Positions 1-11,345 of a stretch of DNA of 64,000 nt are shown here, piece after piece. Location: the NCBI GenBank assembly GCA_963556495.2, contig OY747710.1, positions 15,883,500 through 15,947,499 of the forward strand, written 5' to 3'. Each line of letters opens with the position of its first letter. Position 1 is the first letter of the stretch. The notes under the pieces are model-generated. The model made no database searches. It worked only from the letters and a program-made list of their open reading frames with translations, and was not told where the DNA came from. This DNA is from Valencia hispanica (Eukaryota; Chordata; Actinopteri; Cyprinodontiformes; Valenciidae). The translations under genes and the position numbers were made by a program.

Positions 1-3000
1 ATAGATTTTGATTTGTGAAAGCTGTTTTCCACTATTTGTTATGCAGTTATTGAGTTTATTATATCACTGACTAGAACATCAAAAATCCTACTCACTATAG
101 GTCTAAGTAGTTGATATTAGTAACCAGATGTTTTTAGCAATCTTAGTAGTGATTAAGTGTCATAATACTTCAATATTATGTGCTAAGTATTCCCAGTTAC
201 ATGACACTTAAACAAAAACTGCTAAAATTGGCATTAAAAAGTTGAAGTGATAGCATGACTTTTTGTTGAAAGCATACTGTCATCAAAACACTGCTTTCAT
301 AAAACTATCATAAACTTTTTGTAACACAAATCGGATTTTACCTGCTATACTACTTTGTTGTACTAAACCTACACCTGTTGTCCATGTTGTATAACTATTA
401 CAACTTTCATTATCGGCAGAACATACACGATGAAAAGCTTGTTTTTTTATCCAATCCTTAGCATATATTAGACAGGTTAAATGTTTATCCTCATGTGAGT
501 ATGTTTATATATCTGAAATAGCCATAAAAAAGAATTGTTTATTGAAACACCTCTAGACATTACAATTAAAAGTTCAACAGATGATCTTTAATGTATGTAC
601 CACCTTTTGTTAGACTAAATGCCAGTTTGACTTGTAATAGTCCTCAACTGCTTTAGTAGAATATATTTTTAACATTAGTGAATTTTCTGCTTTAATAGTA
701 ATTTAATAGGGGTAAAAGAGGTCAAATTTATTTAGAGTTTTTGATTTAATCTAGACACTAGGCAAGAATTTAAACAGTATTTAAACTGTTAAAAACAGTT
801 AAAATCACGCACTAACAAATAATTTGGTTAGTTTAAAAAATAGTTATCTTCAAGAAAATCAAACTAAACATTAAGTGTTAGGCTCTGCTATATTGTTAAC
901 AGAAAAGGTAAACAACGATAAAGAATGATATTCTGTATATGCTGAATTTATCTTTCAAAATTCTTGAAACTACGTACAACTGGTAGCCGCAAATAAAAAG
1001 CTGTTTTTGAGAAAACAGCACAGCATAACAACTGTAACTTTTAGAGAACTATATAGTGTATTAAAATGTTTGAAAGAATTCTAAAAATTACTACAAAATT
1101 GCTGACCCAGCATAGTACTATAGTGGATGTGTTGGCAATCTGAACATAACCAAAGTCTGGTATTTATTATTTTCAGCATATAGGCCAATTTTAAAAGGTC
1201 ATTACTTAGTTCTTTTGGAAAATAAGTTGCAATAGTTAGCCTGAAGCAGCAGAGCTAAATAATAATAGGCGACTTGAACACCCCAAGACTATTTCTCTCT
1301 AAAAAATAGGGTACTTATAATGAGAGAACAAAGCTATTTCTCTTTAATAGCTGGCATCACCTCCACTTTACCCACATTAGAGATGTAACACAGGAATCTA
1401 CCTGAAAACATGATCTGGTGAAGATAAGAAAATGGCTGGTAAGCAGCAAGGGAAACTCTACCTAGAGTTTGAAGACATATTTCATCATAATTTCATAGGA
1501 CAGCATGAGGTCTCCTTGATTCTGTCCTTTAGTTCTGACAGCAAAACTCATGCAGAGAGCATGCATAATATCTTAATAAAAGCACAACCCAGGCAGCTGT
1601 TTTAAAGCTGCAATTGTCTCCTGTGCATGATGTGGTCCTCTGAAATCATCTGAGGCTCCAGAGCTCAAAATATTTTAAAAAACATGTGTTGTGTTGTGTT
1701 GTTGTGTTTTAAATCTCCCATCTGTCTAATCTTTGCCAAACTGAGCAGTTTATCAAACCTTTAATAAATAATTTTTATTTTTTCATCTTATGAACAAATT
1801 GCTTCTTCTACCACAGAAATGTGCAAGAATGTTTTCTTATCGTTTCCCTTTAGTCTAAATGTTGGAAGAAAGTTCTTGGACCTATTTAAACTTGACTACC
1901 CAAAGCAAACACAGGCACATTCACAACCATTTCCTGGTTTTACTAAGGATGGTCTAAATATAAATATAAAATATCCAGTTAGCAGCAGTTGGTTGAGAAA
2001 TTGTGAATACTGATATTCTAGTCATACCCACCGATCTAACGGCTTTTACACTTGATCCACATTTATCAAGTCCAACTCATAAAGGCAGAGTGGTTCAAGA
2101 TGGTAAAAAGGCAATAGTAGGTCAACCACTAGTTGACACAGAATACCATCTCTGCATAAGCAGATGGGCAACAGCAGCAGAAGATCATAGAACAGAAAAA
2201 GAGATTAAAAATAGCAGGGAATCTTAAAGTGTAAAGTATCACATTGCATTTGTATATTTCTGCCTAAGTAATTATTGAAATATTGATCCATATAATATGA
2301 AAATGCATATATTAACATTGAGGAAAAGTGTTTGAGCCAAGTGTTACCACAGGGAATAATCAGTAATTAAGGACAAGTTGGGAAAATTGTACAGACAAGG
2401 AAGAAGCAAGTAGAGGCAATCCACATGTATTATATGTTTTATTTTAAACCAAGTATGTGCTCACAACCAAGAACATGCTAAAACATGAATAAAGAGCTGC
2501 CACAGGTTAAGGGTTTAAGTGTTAATTTTGCTGAGGCAATAATGAGAAACTCATTTGGTCTTTGCAAGGCAAAAATCAGAAAGTTGATTGTTTGCAAGCA
2601 GCTCCTGCACTTGATTTGTTTGGTTTCTCTCTTGGCAACACCGATCATTATTAGGTTTTTTTTCTGACTCTTCATGAGCTTCATGGGCAGACCCAGAAAC
2701 ATAGAGAATGAAACAAATATGTTACAGGTGTCTCAGACACATGCTGCGGATATCGCTGATTGAAAGGAATATTACACGTCTCCGCTTCAGTTGACTTGTC
2801 CAATATATCTCCCCTTTCAGCAGGATCTGACAAAGCTGGCAGGTGGAGATCCTTTGTTGCGCATTGATTTCTTCCTTCATTTCACAAGCCACTAGTTTGA
2901 GCTGACTGAGAAGTACAGGCTTCCACAGGTCACAGCACTATCACTCAACTAAACCCTGAAATTCTGGACAACAAAACAGTTATGCTCCGTATGAATGCTG

Positions 3001-3761
3001 GTGAACACTCATCAAAAATAGTCAAGTTATTTAAAAAAAATAAGGTCAGTGTAGTTAACTTAATGTGAAATTTGACTTCAATTTTAAGCTAAGTTGCTAA
3101 CTTGCAACACCCAGTCTCCAGTCCGCTGTTCACCCCTGATGTCAGAAACGAAAAGTTATCTGCATGAATTATGCAGCATAGCACTGCCTGAACGTGAGCA
3201 GGCAGACATGCTAAAACAGGTCCAATAAATTAGACATTAAAGCTTCTCAGGAAGCAAACACAGCTGTAAAACTGAAGAGCCCACCAAAGCTCAAATTGGA
3301 AAACAAACAAGTGGCGGCGGCTCAATTAAGCTCCTGTTGAAAGGGAGCAGCTCTAAATTAGTTCACATTACAGCTATATTGTTAAGCAACGTACATCAGC
3401 TTAAATGCTCTTCGTTCAAACACATGAACCACCCACGTGCTGCATACCCCTCCTTGTGACCCACTAAACTGGGCTTATACAAATGTTTTCAGCTTTCCAA
3501 CTGCTCCTTCTCTGTGTTACAGGAGCTGTTGTTATTTTTGCATACACTGCCACAGCCTTTCACCTCAGCCTATATGGTGCCCTGCAAAACAATGAATAAC
3601 TCTGGAAATGGTAACACCTAATTTTCTTTTTACTTTGCTTGTAACAGTCTTGTAAAAATGTTGAAAACCTCCCTTTTGCTTCCAGCTCGACTGTTATACA
3701 CTGCTGTGTGTGGGTCTATGACAAAAAAAAAGAATCCTAATAAAATACTTGTGGTTGTAAG
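1..3761. other. No gene recognised (AT-rich flank)
   Basis: AT-rich sequence with stop codons in all frames. The short open frames at 1819-2013, 2003-2227 and 2478-2702 have no recognisable domain and no coding-like continuity. A GT-rich patch (GTGTTGTGTTG) lies near 1686-1710. The stretch 3120-3560 is described separately as a possible conserved non-coding block. Nothing else is identifiable by eye. Confidence 0.6.
3120..3560. promoter_or_regulatory. Candidate conserved non-coding block
   Basis: Complex, non-repetitive sequence that I do not recognise as any transposon, richer in mixed motifs than its AT-rich surroundings. It holds a palindromic E-box core (CACGTG near 3435) and AATTA-type homeodomain-like cores. 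This is inference from sequence texture only; no conservation data were available. Confidence 0.2.
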
Positions 3762-4130
3762 TAGAGTTGCACAATCTAGTGTATCATAATCACCACTGCA
3801 ATATCATTGTTTGCATAACAGTAATCGCAAAAAGGTTGCTTAGAGGCAATCTTTGATGGAATGTTAAGTTTCCAGTACCATATAATTAAACCATGCATTT
3901 CAATATTGCATTTGTTCAGCTAGTGGAACTAACTGCTGCTAAAGCCCACACCAAATGTGTATTTTTACCAGCTGAGATAGTAAAGCTCACAGAAAATGAT
4001 GGGGATGTCAGAATGATGATACACAAAGAAAAGAATCAGGAAAATATGGGTTTAACATAATCGATAAAGTCATCCCAATATTCAGAAATAGTACTTCAGC
4101 TGCAGGTTTTCCTAATATTTTGCAGCTCTA
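3762..4130. mobile_element. Small hAT-like non-autonomous element
   Basis: The ends form imperfect terminal inverted repeats: TAGAGTTGCACAAT at 3762-3775 and the reverse complement of TAGAGCTGCAAAAT at 4117-4130 (12 of 14 match). The interior carries degenerate CAATATC and TCGATAA motifs of the kind common in fish repeats that start with TAGGGCTGCACGAT. The adjacent 8-bp flanks (GTTGTAAG and GTTGATGA) match only in their first four bases, so a target duplication is not well supported. There is no coding capacity. Confidence 0.4.
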
Positions 4131-5217
4131 GTTGATGACAAGAACAATTTCAAGGGATATTAGTACAGCCACTAAAGGATTATTTTAGCGGCAATACAAG
4201 CTTTATTTGCCACATGGTAGCCACCGAGTGGCAGTGTATGTCTCTTTTTGTGTGCCTCTGATTGCTGCGTGCAGCACAAGCACATCTGCATGAATGATTA
4301 GGTAACTCAGTGGGAAGGTGTTTTCCTTTTTATGCTTGTCAAGAAAAGAAAGAAGGTTGAACAAGTTATATTCCTGAGCAACTTGTCTGAGATGAGAATC
4401 AGTGAGAGTCTCTGTCTTTACTCTGATGATTATAAGGATGGCATACTGAACCTGATCAGCTGCTCCCGCTGCCACTAATAAACCGATAAATGAGATTTCT
4501 CAGTCTCATAGCAACACTCTGTTTACGTATCTAAGGATGTCATACATGATCAGTCCTCCGTGTAGCAACTGACCAGACTTACTCTGTGGCCCATCAATAA
4601 TTCAGCCTACAATTTTCCCAGTGCCACAACCTTTCTGGTGTCATTACTGCGGAAAGGCAAAGGAAGAGGTGGGTGCTGAGGGGAAGCAGAGAAGAGCGCT
4701 GTTCGGAGAGCATGTCACATCCACTTCTCATTAGGGCCCTGACAGAGTCTCCCAGGCCTTGTGTAGGAGGACAACAGGCACCTATTGCCCCACTCAGATG
4801 CTCACAAGAGCAAAAAGTTGCCTTCGTGTGTAGGCATAAAATGACCTTACACCCAGAGAAACTGCAAGAAATCTGAGGGATCTTGTTAAAGTGCAAGAGA
4901 GAAAAAAACGTTTGAGACTGTCAGTTATGTGTAAATGACTAAGACCTTTTTATTCTTAGATACCCAATCTGTAAGTTGTAATCAGTAGCACAATATAAAA
5001 TATTTTATCACTGGAAATGTTTATGCAAAAACAGCTATGTTCATTATTACTATGTATTTCAGCATAACAATGTTCAAATACAACTGCATTAAAGTACAGT
5101 TTGTGCTCGTGGATACGTGAAGCTAAATTATGTATATCATGAAAAAAATTCTACTGCCATCAAGAACATAAAAAAAATTCAGAAACCAGCCAAAGAGATG
5201 CGAGTTAGAGGACAGAC
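4131..5217. other. No gene recognised
   Basis: Open frames at 4203-4475 (minus, GTG start) and 4594-4896 (minus) match nothing I know and have no splice or promoter context. A partly palindromic TGCCACATGG/TGGCAGTG patch near 4208-4236 is the only local structure seen. Confidence 0.5.
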
Positions 5218-6155
5218 TTGGCTGCAAGTGGGACTGAAGTATGTTGGTGCAGGACATGTATGAGAGCTGTGAGACAGCAGTGAGGTGTGCTGTAAGAGTG
5301 ACAGAGGAGTTCAACGTAGAGGTGGGACTGCATCAAGGATAGGCACATAAGCCCCTTCTTGTTTGCTTTGGTGATGGACAGGCTGACAGATGAGGTTGGA
5401 CAGGACTCTCCATGGACTTTGATATTTGCGGATTACATTGTAATGTGCAGTGAGAGTAGGAAAAGCTAAATAGGTGGAGGTATGCACTGGAAAAGAGAGG
5501 AGTCAAGATTAGTTGCAGCAAGATAGAATGTGTGTGTGTGTGTGTGTGTTACAGGGAGTGGAAGTAAAGAAGGCAGAGGACTTTAAGTACTTATCGTCAA
5601 CGCTCCAGAGCAACAGAGAGAGTGGAAAAGAGGCAAAGAAGTTTGTGCATGCTGGTTGGAATGGGTGGAGAAAAGTGCCAGATGTGATGTGGGATAATAG
5701 GGTTTTAGCAAGAAAAAAAAGAAAGGTGTATAAGACAGTAGTGAGACCAGAGATGAATGGTTTAGAGACAGTACCAATGAAGAAAAGACAGAAGAACTAG
5801 GGGTTGCAGAACTCAGGATGTTAAGATTCTCTTTGGAAGTGACGAGGATGGTAAGAATTAGGAATGAGTACATCAGAGGGACAACTCATGTTAGGGGTTT
5901 TGGAGATAAAGTCAGAGAGGCCAGAGTGAGATGGTTTGTACATGTTCAGAGGAGAGAAAACGATTATATCAGAAAGATGCTGAGGTTAGAGCCACAAGGC
6001 AGGAGGCAGAGAGGAAGACCAAAAAGAAGATTTATGAATGTGGTGAACGAGTACATGAAGTTAATTGGTGTGAGGGCAGGGGATATGACTAAATAGAGAC
6101 AAGATTCATTGTGGTGACCCCTTAACGGAAAAGTCGAAAGAGAAGAAGAAGATCC
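5218..6155 (+). mobile_element. RTE-type LINE, 3' fragment (Expander-like), dead
   Basis: Translated pieces show the C-terminal half of an RTE-type reverse transcriptase: a VQDMYE-like stretch near 5250, EVGLHQG near 5315, the catalytic box near 5425-5440, FKYL near 5580, AGWNGWRK near 5655, then a basic GRRQRGRPKRR tail near 6000. The 3' end reads TGTGGTGACCCCTTAACGG, then AAGAGAAGAAGAAG, the short tail usual for this fish family. The catalytic FADD box reads FADY (second Asp, 5434-5436, replaced by Tyr). Several stops and frameshifts split the frame, including a (TG)n expansion. The 5' part (endonuclease) is missing. The RTE assignment is firm; the subfamily name is from memory and less certain. 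An L2 LINE follows almost directly. Confidence 0.7.
5529..5548. repeat. (TG)10 microsatellite
   Basis: About ten TG units inside the RTE coding remnant, disrupting its reading frame. Confidence 0.85.
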
Positions 6156-6164
6156 ATAGCCAAG

Positions 6165-9100
6165 CTTCTTTGTAGTTGCAGTTACTGTTCACGAGTTACT
6201 ATTCCACGAGGAGTTGCAAAAGGGGAGGCGGAACTGCTTTTATTGGTTCATCAACGCTTTCTGCCAAACCTGTTTTATTTGATAATTTTAGCACTTTTGA
6301 ATATACTGCGTCTGTTTTTAGCACTCCTCAGATTTTATGTGTCACAGTTTATAGGCCTCCCAAAAAGAGTGCACTTTTTATTCAAGAATTTTCAGAGTTT
6401 TTATCAATTTTGCACAACTCTTATGAACGAATAATTTTAGCTAGTGATTTTAATCTACATTTAGATAACATCTTAGATCCTTTATCAAAAGAATTTTTAA
6501 ATATTTTGAATTATATGGATTTTAGTCAACATGTCACACAGCCAACTCACAACAGAGGACACACCCTGGACTTGGTCATCACGTATGGCCTGTCCACCAG
6601 TGTGTCCTCTGTTGTTGACTTGGCTGTCTCTGACCATTACTGTGGTTTTTTTAGTATCACCAGTTTTATCCAGAAGGAGACCTCTGTGAGAACTGTCAGA
6701 AAGCGCCATCTAACCCCTGAAGTGGCTGCAGGTTTTCTGGATTTTTTTTAAAAAGAATCCTCCTATTGTTTTACCTGCCCCCTGTGATTTGATTGTTAAT
6801 AATTTTAACAGAAGGCTTCAATCCGCTCTTGACCTGCTGGCTCCATTTAAAGTTAGAAACAAACACTCAAAACCAACAACACCATGGAGAAACGAAGACC
6901 TAAAGAGATTAAAAAGGAGCTGCAGGGTGGCAGAGAGAAAATGGAGGAAAAATGAAATCACAATAAATCATCAAATGTACATCGAACGTCTCAAATCATA
7001 TGACAATGCAGTAAGAAATTCCAGAAACGCATACTTTTCCAGAATCATCTCACAACATAAAAATAATCCAAAATTCTGTTTTCCACTATAGACAACATTT
7101 TTAACTGTACTACTAATGCATTTCAGAAAACCCCCTCAAATGCTCTTTATGAGGAGTTTGCAGACCACTTCAGGGGGAAGGTAGACACGATGAGATGTAA
7201 TATTTTTTCTTCTCAGTGTAACATGGTTTTAGACAAATCTGATTGTGTGTCTCTACCAGAGGAAACGCTGGAAAGTTTTGTCCTGGTGGAAGCTGGGACT
7301 CTTGATAAAGTTTTCTCCTCAGTGAGACCCACCACATGTGATTTGGACCCTATTCCCACTTCCTTTTTTAAGCAATTTTATGAATCTTTTAGAGATGAGA
7401 TTTTAACCGTGATGAATTGCTCCCTTCAGACGGGGGTCTTTCCTGCCCCCTTTAAAGGGGTGGTGGTGAGGCCCCTGCTGAAGAAGAGCAATTTAGATTT
7501 TAATGATTTAAACAACTTCCGACCAGTATCTAACTTACCTTTTTTAAGCAAAGTTTTAGAAAAACTTGTTTTAATTCAACTTAATAATTTTATTAATGCT
7601 CATAATGTCCTAGAGAAATTTCAGTCTGGTTTTAGGGTGAACCACAGCACAGAGACGGCTCTTTTAAAGATTTTAAATGATTTTAGATTAAATTATGATG
7701 CTCAGAAGGTGATTGTGTTGGTTCTACTTGATCTAAGCGCTGCCTTTGATACAGTAGACCACACTATTCTTTTAACTCGTTTAAAACAGATCGGCCTCTC
7801 TGGTGCTGATCATAAATGGTTTACATCGTATCTCACAGACAGGACTTTTATGGTAAGTTTAGATACCTGCTCCTCTAAGGTCCACAAGATCACATGTGGT
7901 GTGCCCCAGGGTTCAATTTTAGGCCCAGTGCTTTTTAACCACTACATGCTCCCTCTTGGCAGTGTCATTAGAAGACATAGAGTCAACTTTCACAGTTATG
8001 CTGATGATACACAGTTGTATATCTCCGTGTCTCCCGATGACACACGGCCAATGGATGCACTTTTTAACTGCATTTTAGACATCAAATCCTGGATGGCAGA
8101 AAACTTTCTCCAGCTCAACCAGGACAAAACTGAAGTTTTAGTCATCAGTCCTGAGGATCAGAGAGAGAAACTTTTACCAAAACTACAATCACTGACTTTT
8201 AATCCTTCTTTACTAGTGAAGAACTTGGGCGTGATTTTTGACTCTGAGCTGACTATTATTCCTCACATAAAAAATATTTCTAAAATAGGTTTTTATCACT
8301 TAAAGAACATCACCAGAGTCCACCCCATTCTCTCTCGGGCCAATACGGAGACGCTGATGCATGCTTTTATCACCAGTAGGATTGATTACTGTAATGCCCT
8401 GCTTTCTGGTCTTCCCAAAAAGACTACCTCAAGTTTACAGCCTTTACAGAATTCAGCAGCACGTGTCCTGACGAAGACCAGGAGGCGGGAACACATTACA
8501 CCTGTTTTAGAATCACTGCATTGGCTCCCCTGATGTTTATGGATCGATTTTAAGATTCTTTTAATAATTTTTAAGTGTCTTAATGGTCTTGGGCCTTCTT
8601 ATATTTCGGAATTTATTCTACCGTATGAACCTTTGCGGTCTCTGCGCTCCTCTGGCAGCCGTCTCCTTGTCATCCCTGAAGTCAGGACACACACTCATGG
8701 TGAGGCGTCTTTCCATTATTATGGCCCTCACCTCTGGAACAGGCTGCAGAGAACGTTCATGTTTTTAAGAGCAGGCTCAAGACTCACCTTTTTAACATAG
8801 CTTTTAACTGATTATTATTTATTAAATCTGTTTAATTGCTCTGCATGTTTTATTTGATTGAATTCTTTTCAGTTTAGCTTTTAGCTGGCTATTTATCAAT
8901 TATTGTTTTTCTGCTTTCCATTTTTATTTGATCATATCTTATAATTGTTTTAATTTTTATATTTTAACTTATTTTAGTTTTCCTTCCAGTGTTTCCTCTG
9001 TGGGAGCCCTCCGCCTCGGGGGCGGTGGTCGGCTGTGGCCGCCTTGGTGCTCTCCAGGTGGTGCTTGGGTGGAGGTGGGTGGGGGGGGGGTGTATAGCTG

Positions 9101-9229
9101 TGGTGTGATGTTTTTTACTTCTGGGTTTTGGGAAAGGGGGGGGGGGTTGTGGGTCATTTTCAATCTGTAAAGCACTGAGAAGCTTTGTTATGGTTCGAAA
9201 AGCGCTTTATAAATAAAGTTTGATTTGAT
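6165..9229 (+). mobile_element. L2-clade LINE, 5'-truncated, with 3' tail
   Basis: The element starts within the endonuclease domain of ORF2, just after the RTE tail. It continues through reverse transcriptase and a 3' UTR with a G-rich patch (9015-9150) and ends in AAATAAAGTTTGATTTGAT. The motif AAAGCGCTTTATAAATAAAG just before the end is typical of fish L2 (Maui-like) 3' ends. ORF1 and the 5' UTR are absent, as expected for incomplete reverse transcription. I could not identify a target duplication. This copy belongs to a different subfamily from the L2 copies that end in repeated CCTTG. Confidence 0.85.
6176..8811 (+). pseudogene. L2 ORF2: endonuclease-reverse transcriptase, broken
   Basis: This is the C-terminal part of an APE-type endonuclease followed by a full reverse transcriptase. 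In the endonuclease, the GDFN box reads SDFN (near 6445) and the terminal SDH box is present (near 6630). The RT domain in the long open piece 7190-8533 (447 codons) keeps RPVSNLPFLSK, motif A LDLSAAFDTVD (residues 180-190), motif B GVPQGS (237-242) and an intact YADD (270-273). Frameshifts lie at the T-run near 6745, near 7080 (one T lost) and near 8531, so three pieces in two frames are needed to read through. The last part (from 8583) keeps the usual LRSSGS and GEASF-type thumb motifs and ends at TGA 8809-8811. The catalytic residues of RT survive, but no single protein can be made. Start is unknown because the 5' end is missing. Confidence 0.85.
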
Positions 9230-9282
9230 AAAGTATTTTTCTTATGAATAGGGAAGTAGGAAAATATTGATATGCCAATATA

Positions 9283-9493
9283 CAGTGGCTTGCAAAAGTA
9301 TTCGGCCCCCTTGAACTTTTCCACATTTTGTCACATTACAGCCACAAGCATGAATCAATTTTATTGGAATTCCACGTGAAAGACCAATACAAAGTGGTGT
9401 ACACGTGAGAAGTGGAACGAAAATCATACATGATTCCAAACATTTTTTACAAATAAATAACTGAAAAGTGGGGTGTGCGTAATTATTCAGCCC
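9283..9493. repeat. Left terminal inverted repeat of Tc1-like element
   Basis: 211 bp running from CAGTGGCTTGC to ATTCAGCCC, matching the reverse complement of 10675-10885 with three mismatches by eye. Confidence 0.95.
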
Positions 9494-9499
9494 TCTAAA

Positions 9500-10518
9500 T
9501 CAAAGCTTTGTAGAACCACCGTCTGCTGCAATTACAGCTGCCAGTCTTTTAGGGTAGGTCTCTACCAGCTTTGCACATCTAAAGACTGAAATTCTTGCCC
9601 ATTCTTCTTTGCAAAACAGGTCCAGCTCAGTCAGATTAGATGGACAGCATTTGTGAACAGCAGTTTTCAGATCTTGCCACATATTCTCGATTGGATTTAG
9701 ATCTGGACTTTGACTGGGCCATTCTAATACATTGATATGTTTTGTTTTAAACCATTCCATTGTTGCCTTGGCTTTATGTCTAGGGTTGTTGTCCTGCTGG
9801 AAGGTGAACCTCCGCCCCAGTCTCAAGTCTTTTGCAGACTCCAAGAGGTTTTCTTCCAAGATTGCCCTGTATTTGGCTCCATCCATCTTACCATCAACTC
9901 TGACCAGCTTCCATGTCCCTGCTGAAGAGAAGCACCCCCAGAGCATGATGCTGCCACCACCATATTGGACAGTGGGGATGGTGTGTTCAGAGTGATGTGC
10001 AGTGTTAGTTTTCCGCCACACATAGCGTCTTGCATTTTGGCCAAAAAGTTCCATTTTGGTCTCATCTGACCAGAGCACCTTCTTCCACATGTTTGCTGTG
10101 TCCCCCACATGGCTTGTGGCAAACTGCAAACGGTACTTCTTATGGTTTTCTTTTAACAATGGCTTTCTTCTTGCCACTCATCCATAAAGGCCAACTTTGT
10201 GCAGTGCACGACTAATAGTTGTCCTATGGACAGATTCCCCCACCTGAGCTGTAGATCTCTGCGGCTCGTACAGAGTGACCATGGGCCTCTTGGCTGCATT
10301 TCTGATCAGCGCTCTCCTTGTTCGGCCTGTGAGTTTAGGTGGACGGCCTTGTCTTCGTAGGTTTACAGTTGTGCCATACTCCTTCCATTTCTGAATGATC
10401 GCTTGAACAGTGCTCCGTGGGATGTTCAAGGCTTGGGAAACTTTTTGTAGCCTAAGCATGCTTTAAATTTCTCAATAACTTTATCCCTGACCTGTCTGGT
10501 GTGTTCTTTGGACTTCAT
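9500..10518 (-). pseudogene. Tc1-like DD34E transposase, two lesions
   Basis: The transposase catalyses excision and TA-targeted insertion of its own element. The native ATG is at 10516-10518 (protein begins MKSKEHTRQVRDK). After 26 codons the frame is lost at about 10440, where one base is missing in an AAAAAG/TTTCCC context. The frame then stays open from 10459, with a paired DNA-binding helix region (LNIPRSTVQAII) and a GRPPKL-type hook. An in-frame TGA at 10178-10180, at a position normally coding Arg (CGA to TGA, CpG decay), follows VGLYG. The rest (9500-10177) holds the whole catalytic core: SDET for the first Asp, QQDNNPRH for the second, SPDLNPIEN for Glu, at DD34E spacing. The total of about 340 codons is normal for the family. 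It has only two lesions, so it is recently dead. Confidence 0.95.
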
Positions 10519-10674
10519 GGTGTTGTTGCTCCCAACATTCTCTTAGACAACCTCTGAGGCTGTAACAGCGCAGCTGTATTTGTACTGACATTAGATAACA
10601 GAGGTGCACTCTATTTAGTCATTAGCACTCATCAGGCAATGTCTATGGGCAACTGACTGCACTCAGACCAAAGG

Positions 10675-10885
10675 GGGCTGAATAATTATGCACACCCCAC
10701 TTTTCAGTTATTTATTTGTAAAAAATGTTTGGAATCATGTATGATTTTCATTCCACTTCTCACGTGTACACCACTTTGTTTTGGTCTTTCACGTGGAATT
10801 CCAATAAAATTGATTCATGCTTGTGGCTGTAATGTGACAAAATGTGGAAAAGTTCAAGGGGGCCGAATACTTTTGCAAGCCACTG
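10675..10885. repeat. Right terminal inverted repeat of Tc1-like element
   Basis: 211 bp, inverted relative to 9283-9493, with three mismatches by eye; it ends at CACTG followed by the TA duplication. Confidence 0.95.
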
Positions 10886-10887
10886 TA

Positions 10888-11345
10888 TTGCAATATTTTA
10901 AGTCACGATATTGTATAGATATTCAAAAGCAATGTATTGATTTTTATTTTTATTTTATGTTTTAGAATTTGAATGGAACCATTAATTACCTTGGTCTAAT
11001 ATATACATTAACATCACTATATTTATTGGTATTAAATATTGTTTCTTTTGCTCAAAACATATTTTGTAAATATGTGATTTATTTGAATAATTTATTTCAG
11101 TTTCATCTTTAAAATACTAGAATTTGCCCATAACGTTAAGTTTTTGTCTGTCTGATGACATCACTTTAGAACATTTTAAATAAGATATTACTCAGTTCTC
11201 AAGTAGCCTTTTCACCAAAGAAATGTTTTACTCTAACTCGAGTAAATCTTGGACATGTACTTTTTACTTTTACTTGAGTAGAAATATGCTGAACTAGTGC
11301 TACTCTTACTTGAGTAAAATTTTTGGGTGCCCACCTCTGAGGTGG
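10888..11345. repeat. Degenerate interspersed repeat, (A)CTTGAGTA-rich end
   Basis: After an AT-rich stretch that continues the sequence left of the Tc1 element, 11190-11340 carries several copies of a TTTTACTTGAGTA / CTCGAGTAA motif and ends TGGGTGCCCACCTCTG. I recognise this style from fish non-autonomous DNA transposons, but I cannot name the family or find the partner end. No coding content. Confidence 0.35.

Larger units (their letters stand above)
9283..10885 (-). mobile_element. Tc1/mariner-type transposon, full length (1603 bp)
   Basis: The element is bounded by TA on both sides (9281-9282, 10886-10887) and starts CAGTGGCTTGC, ending GCAAGCCACTG. Each end carries a 211-bp terminal inverted repeat. 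By my reading the two differ at three positions, two of them CpG/TpG type. A single transposase gene lies on the minus strand between them. This is a cut-and-paste element that integrates at TA. It sits directly downstream of the L2 copy and was inserted into an AT-rich, degenerate repeat. Its ends are complete, so it could in principle be moved by a transposase supplied from elsewhere. Confidence 0.95.

Noticed and set aside
1819..2227. Two overlapping plus-strand frames (64 and 74 codons)
   Set aside because: No domain, different frames and surrounding AT-rich sequence; chance.
4203..4475. 90-codon minus-strand frame that reads protein-like
   Set aside because: GTG start and no recognised homologue. 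The 3' end overlaps a partly palindromic, repeat-like patch. Not enough to call a gene.
5583..5873. Ser/Leu-rich 96-codon minus-strand frame
   Set aside because: Antisense shadow of the RTE reverse-transcriptase remnant.
8928..9175. Gly-rich plus-strand and Pro-rich minus-strand frames
   Set aside because: They lie in the G-rich 3' UTR of the L2 element.
9732..10215. Plus-strand frames opposite the Tc1 transposase
   Set aside because: Shadows of the minus-strand transposase.
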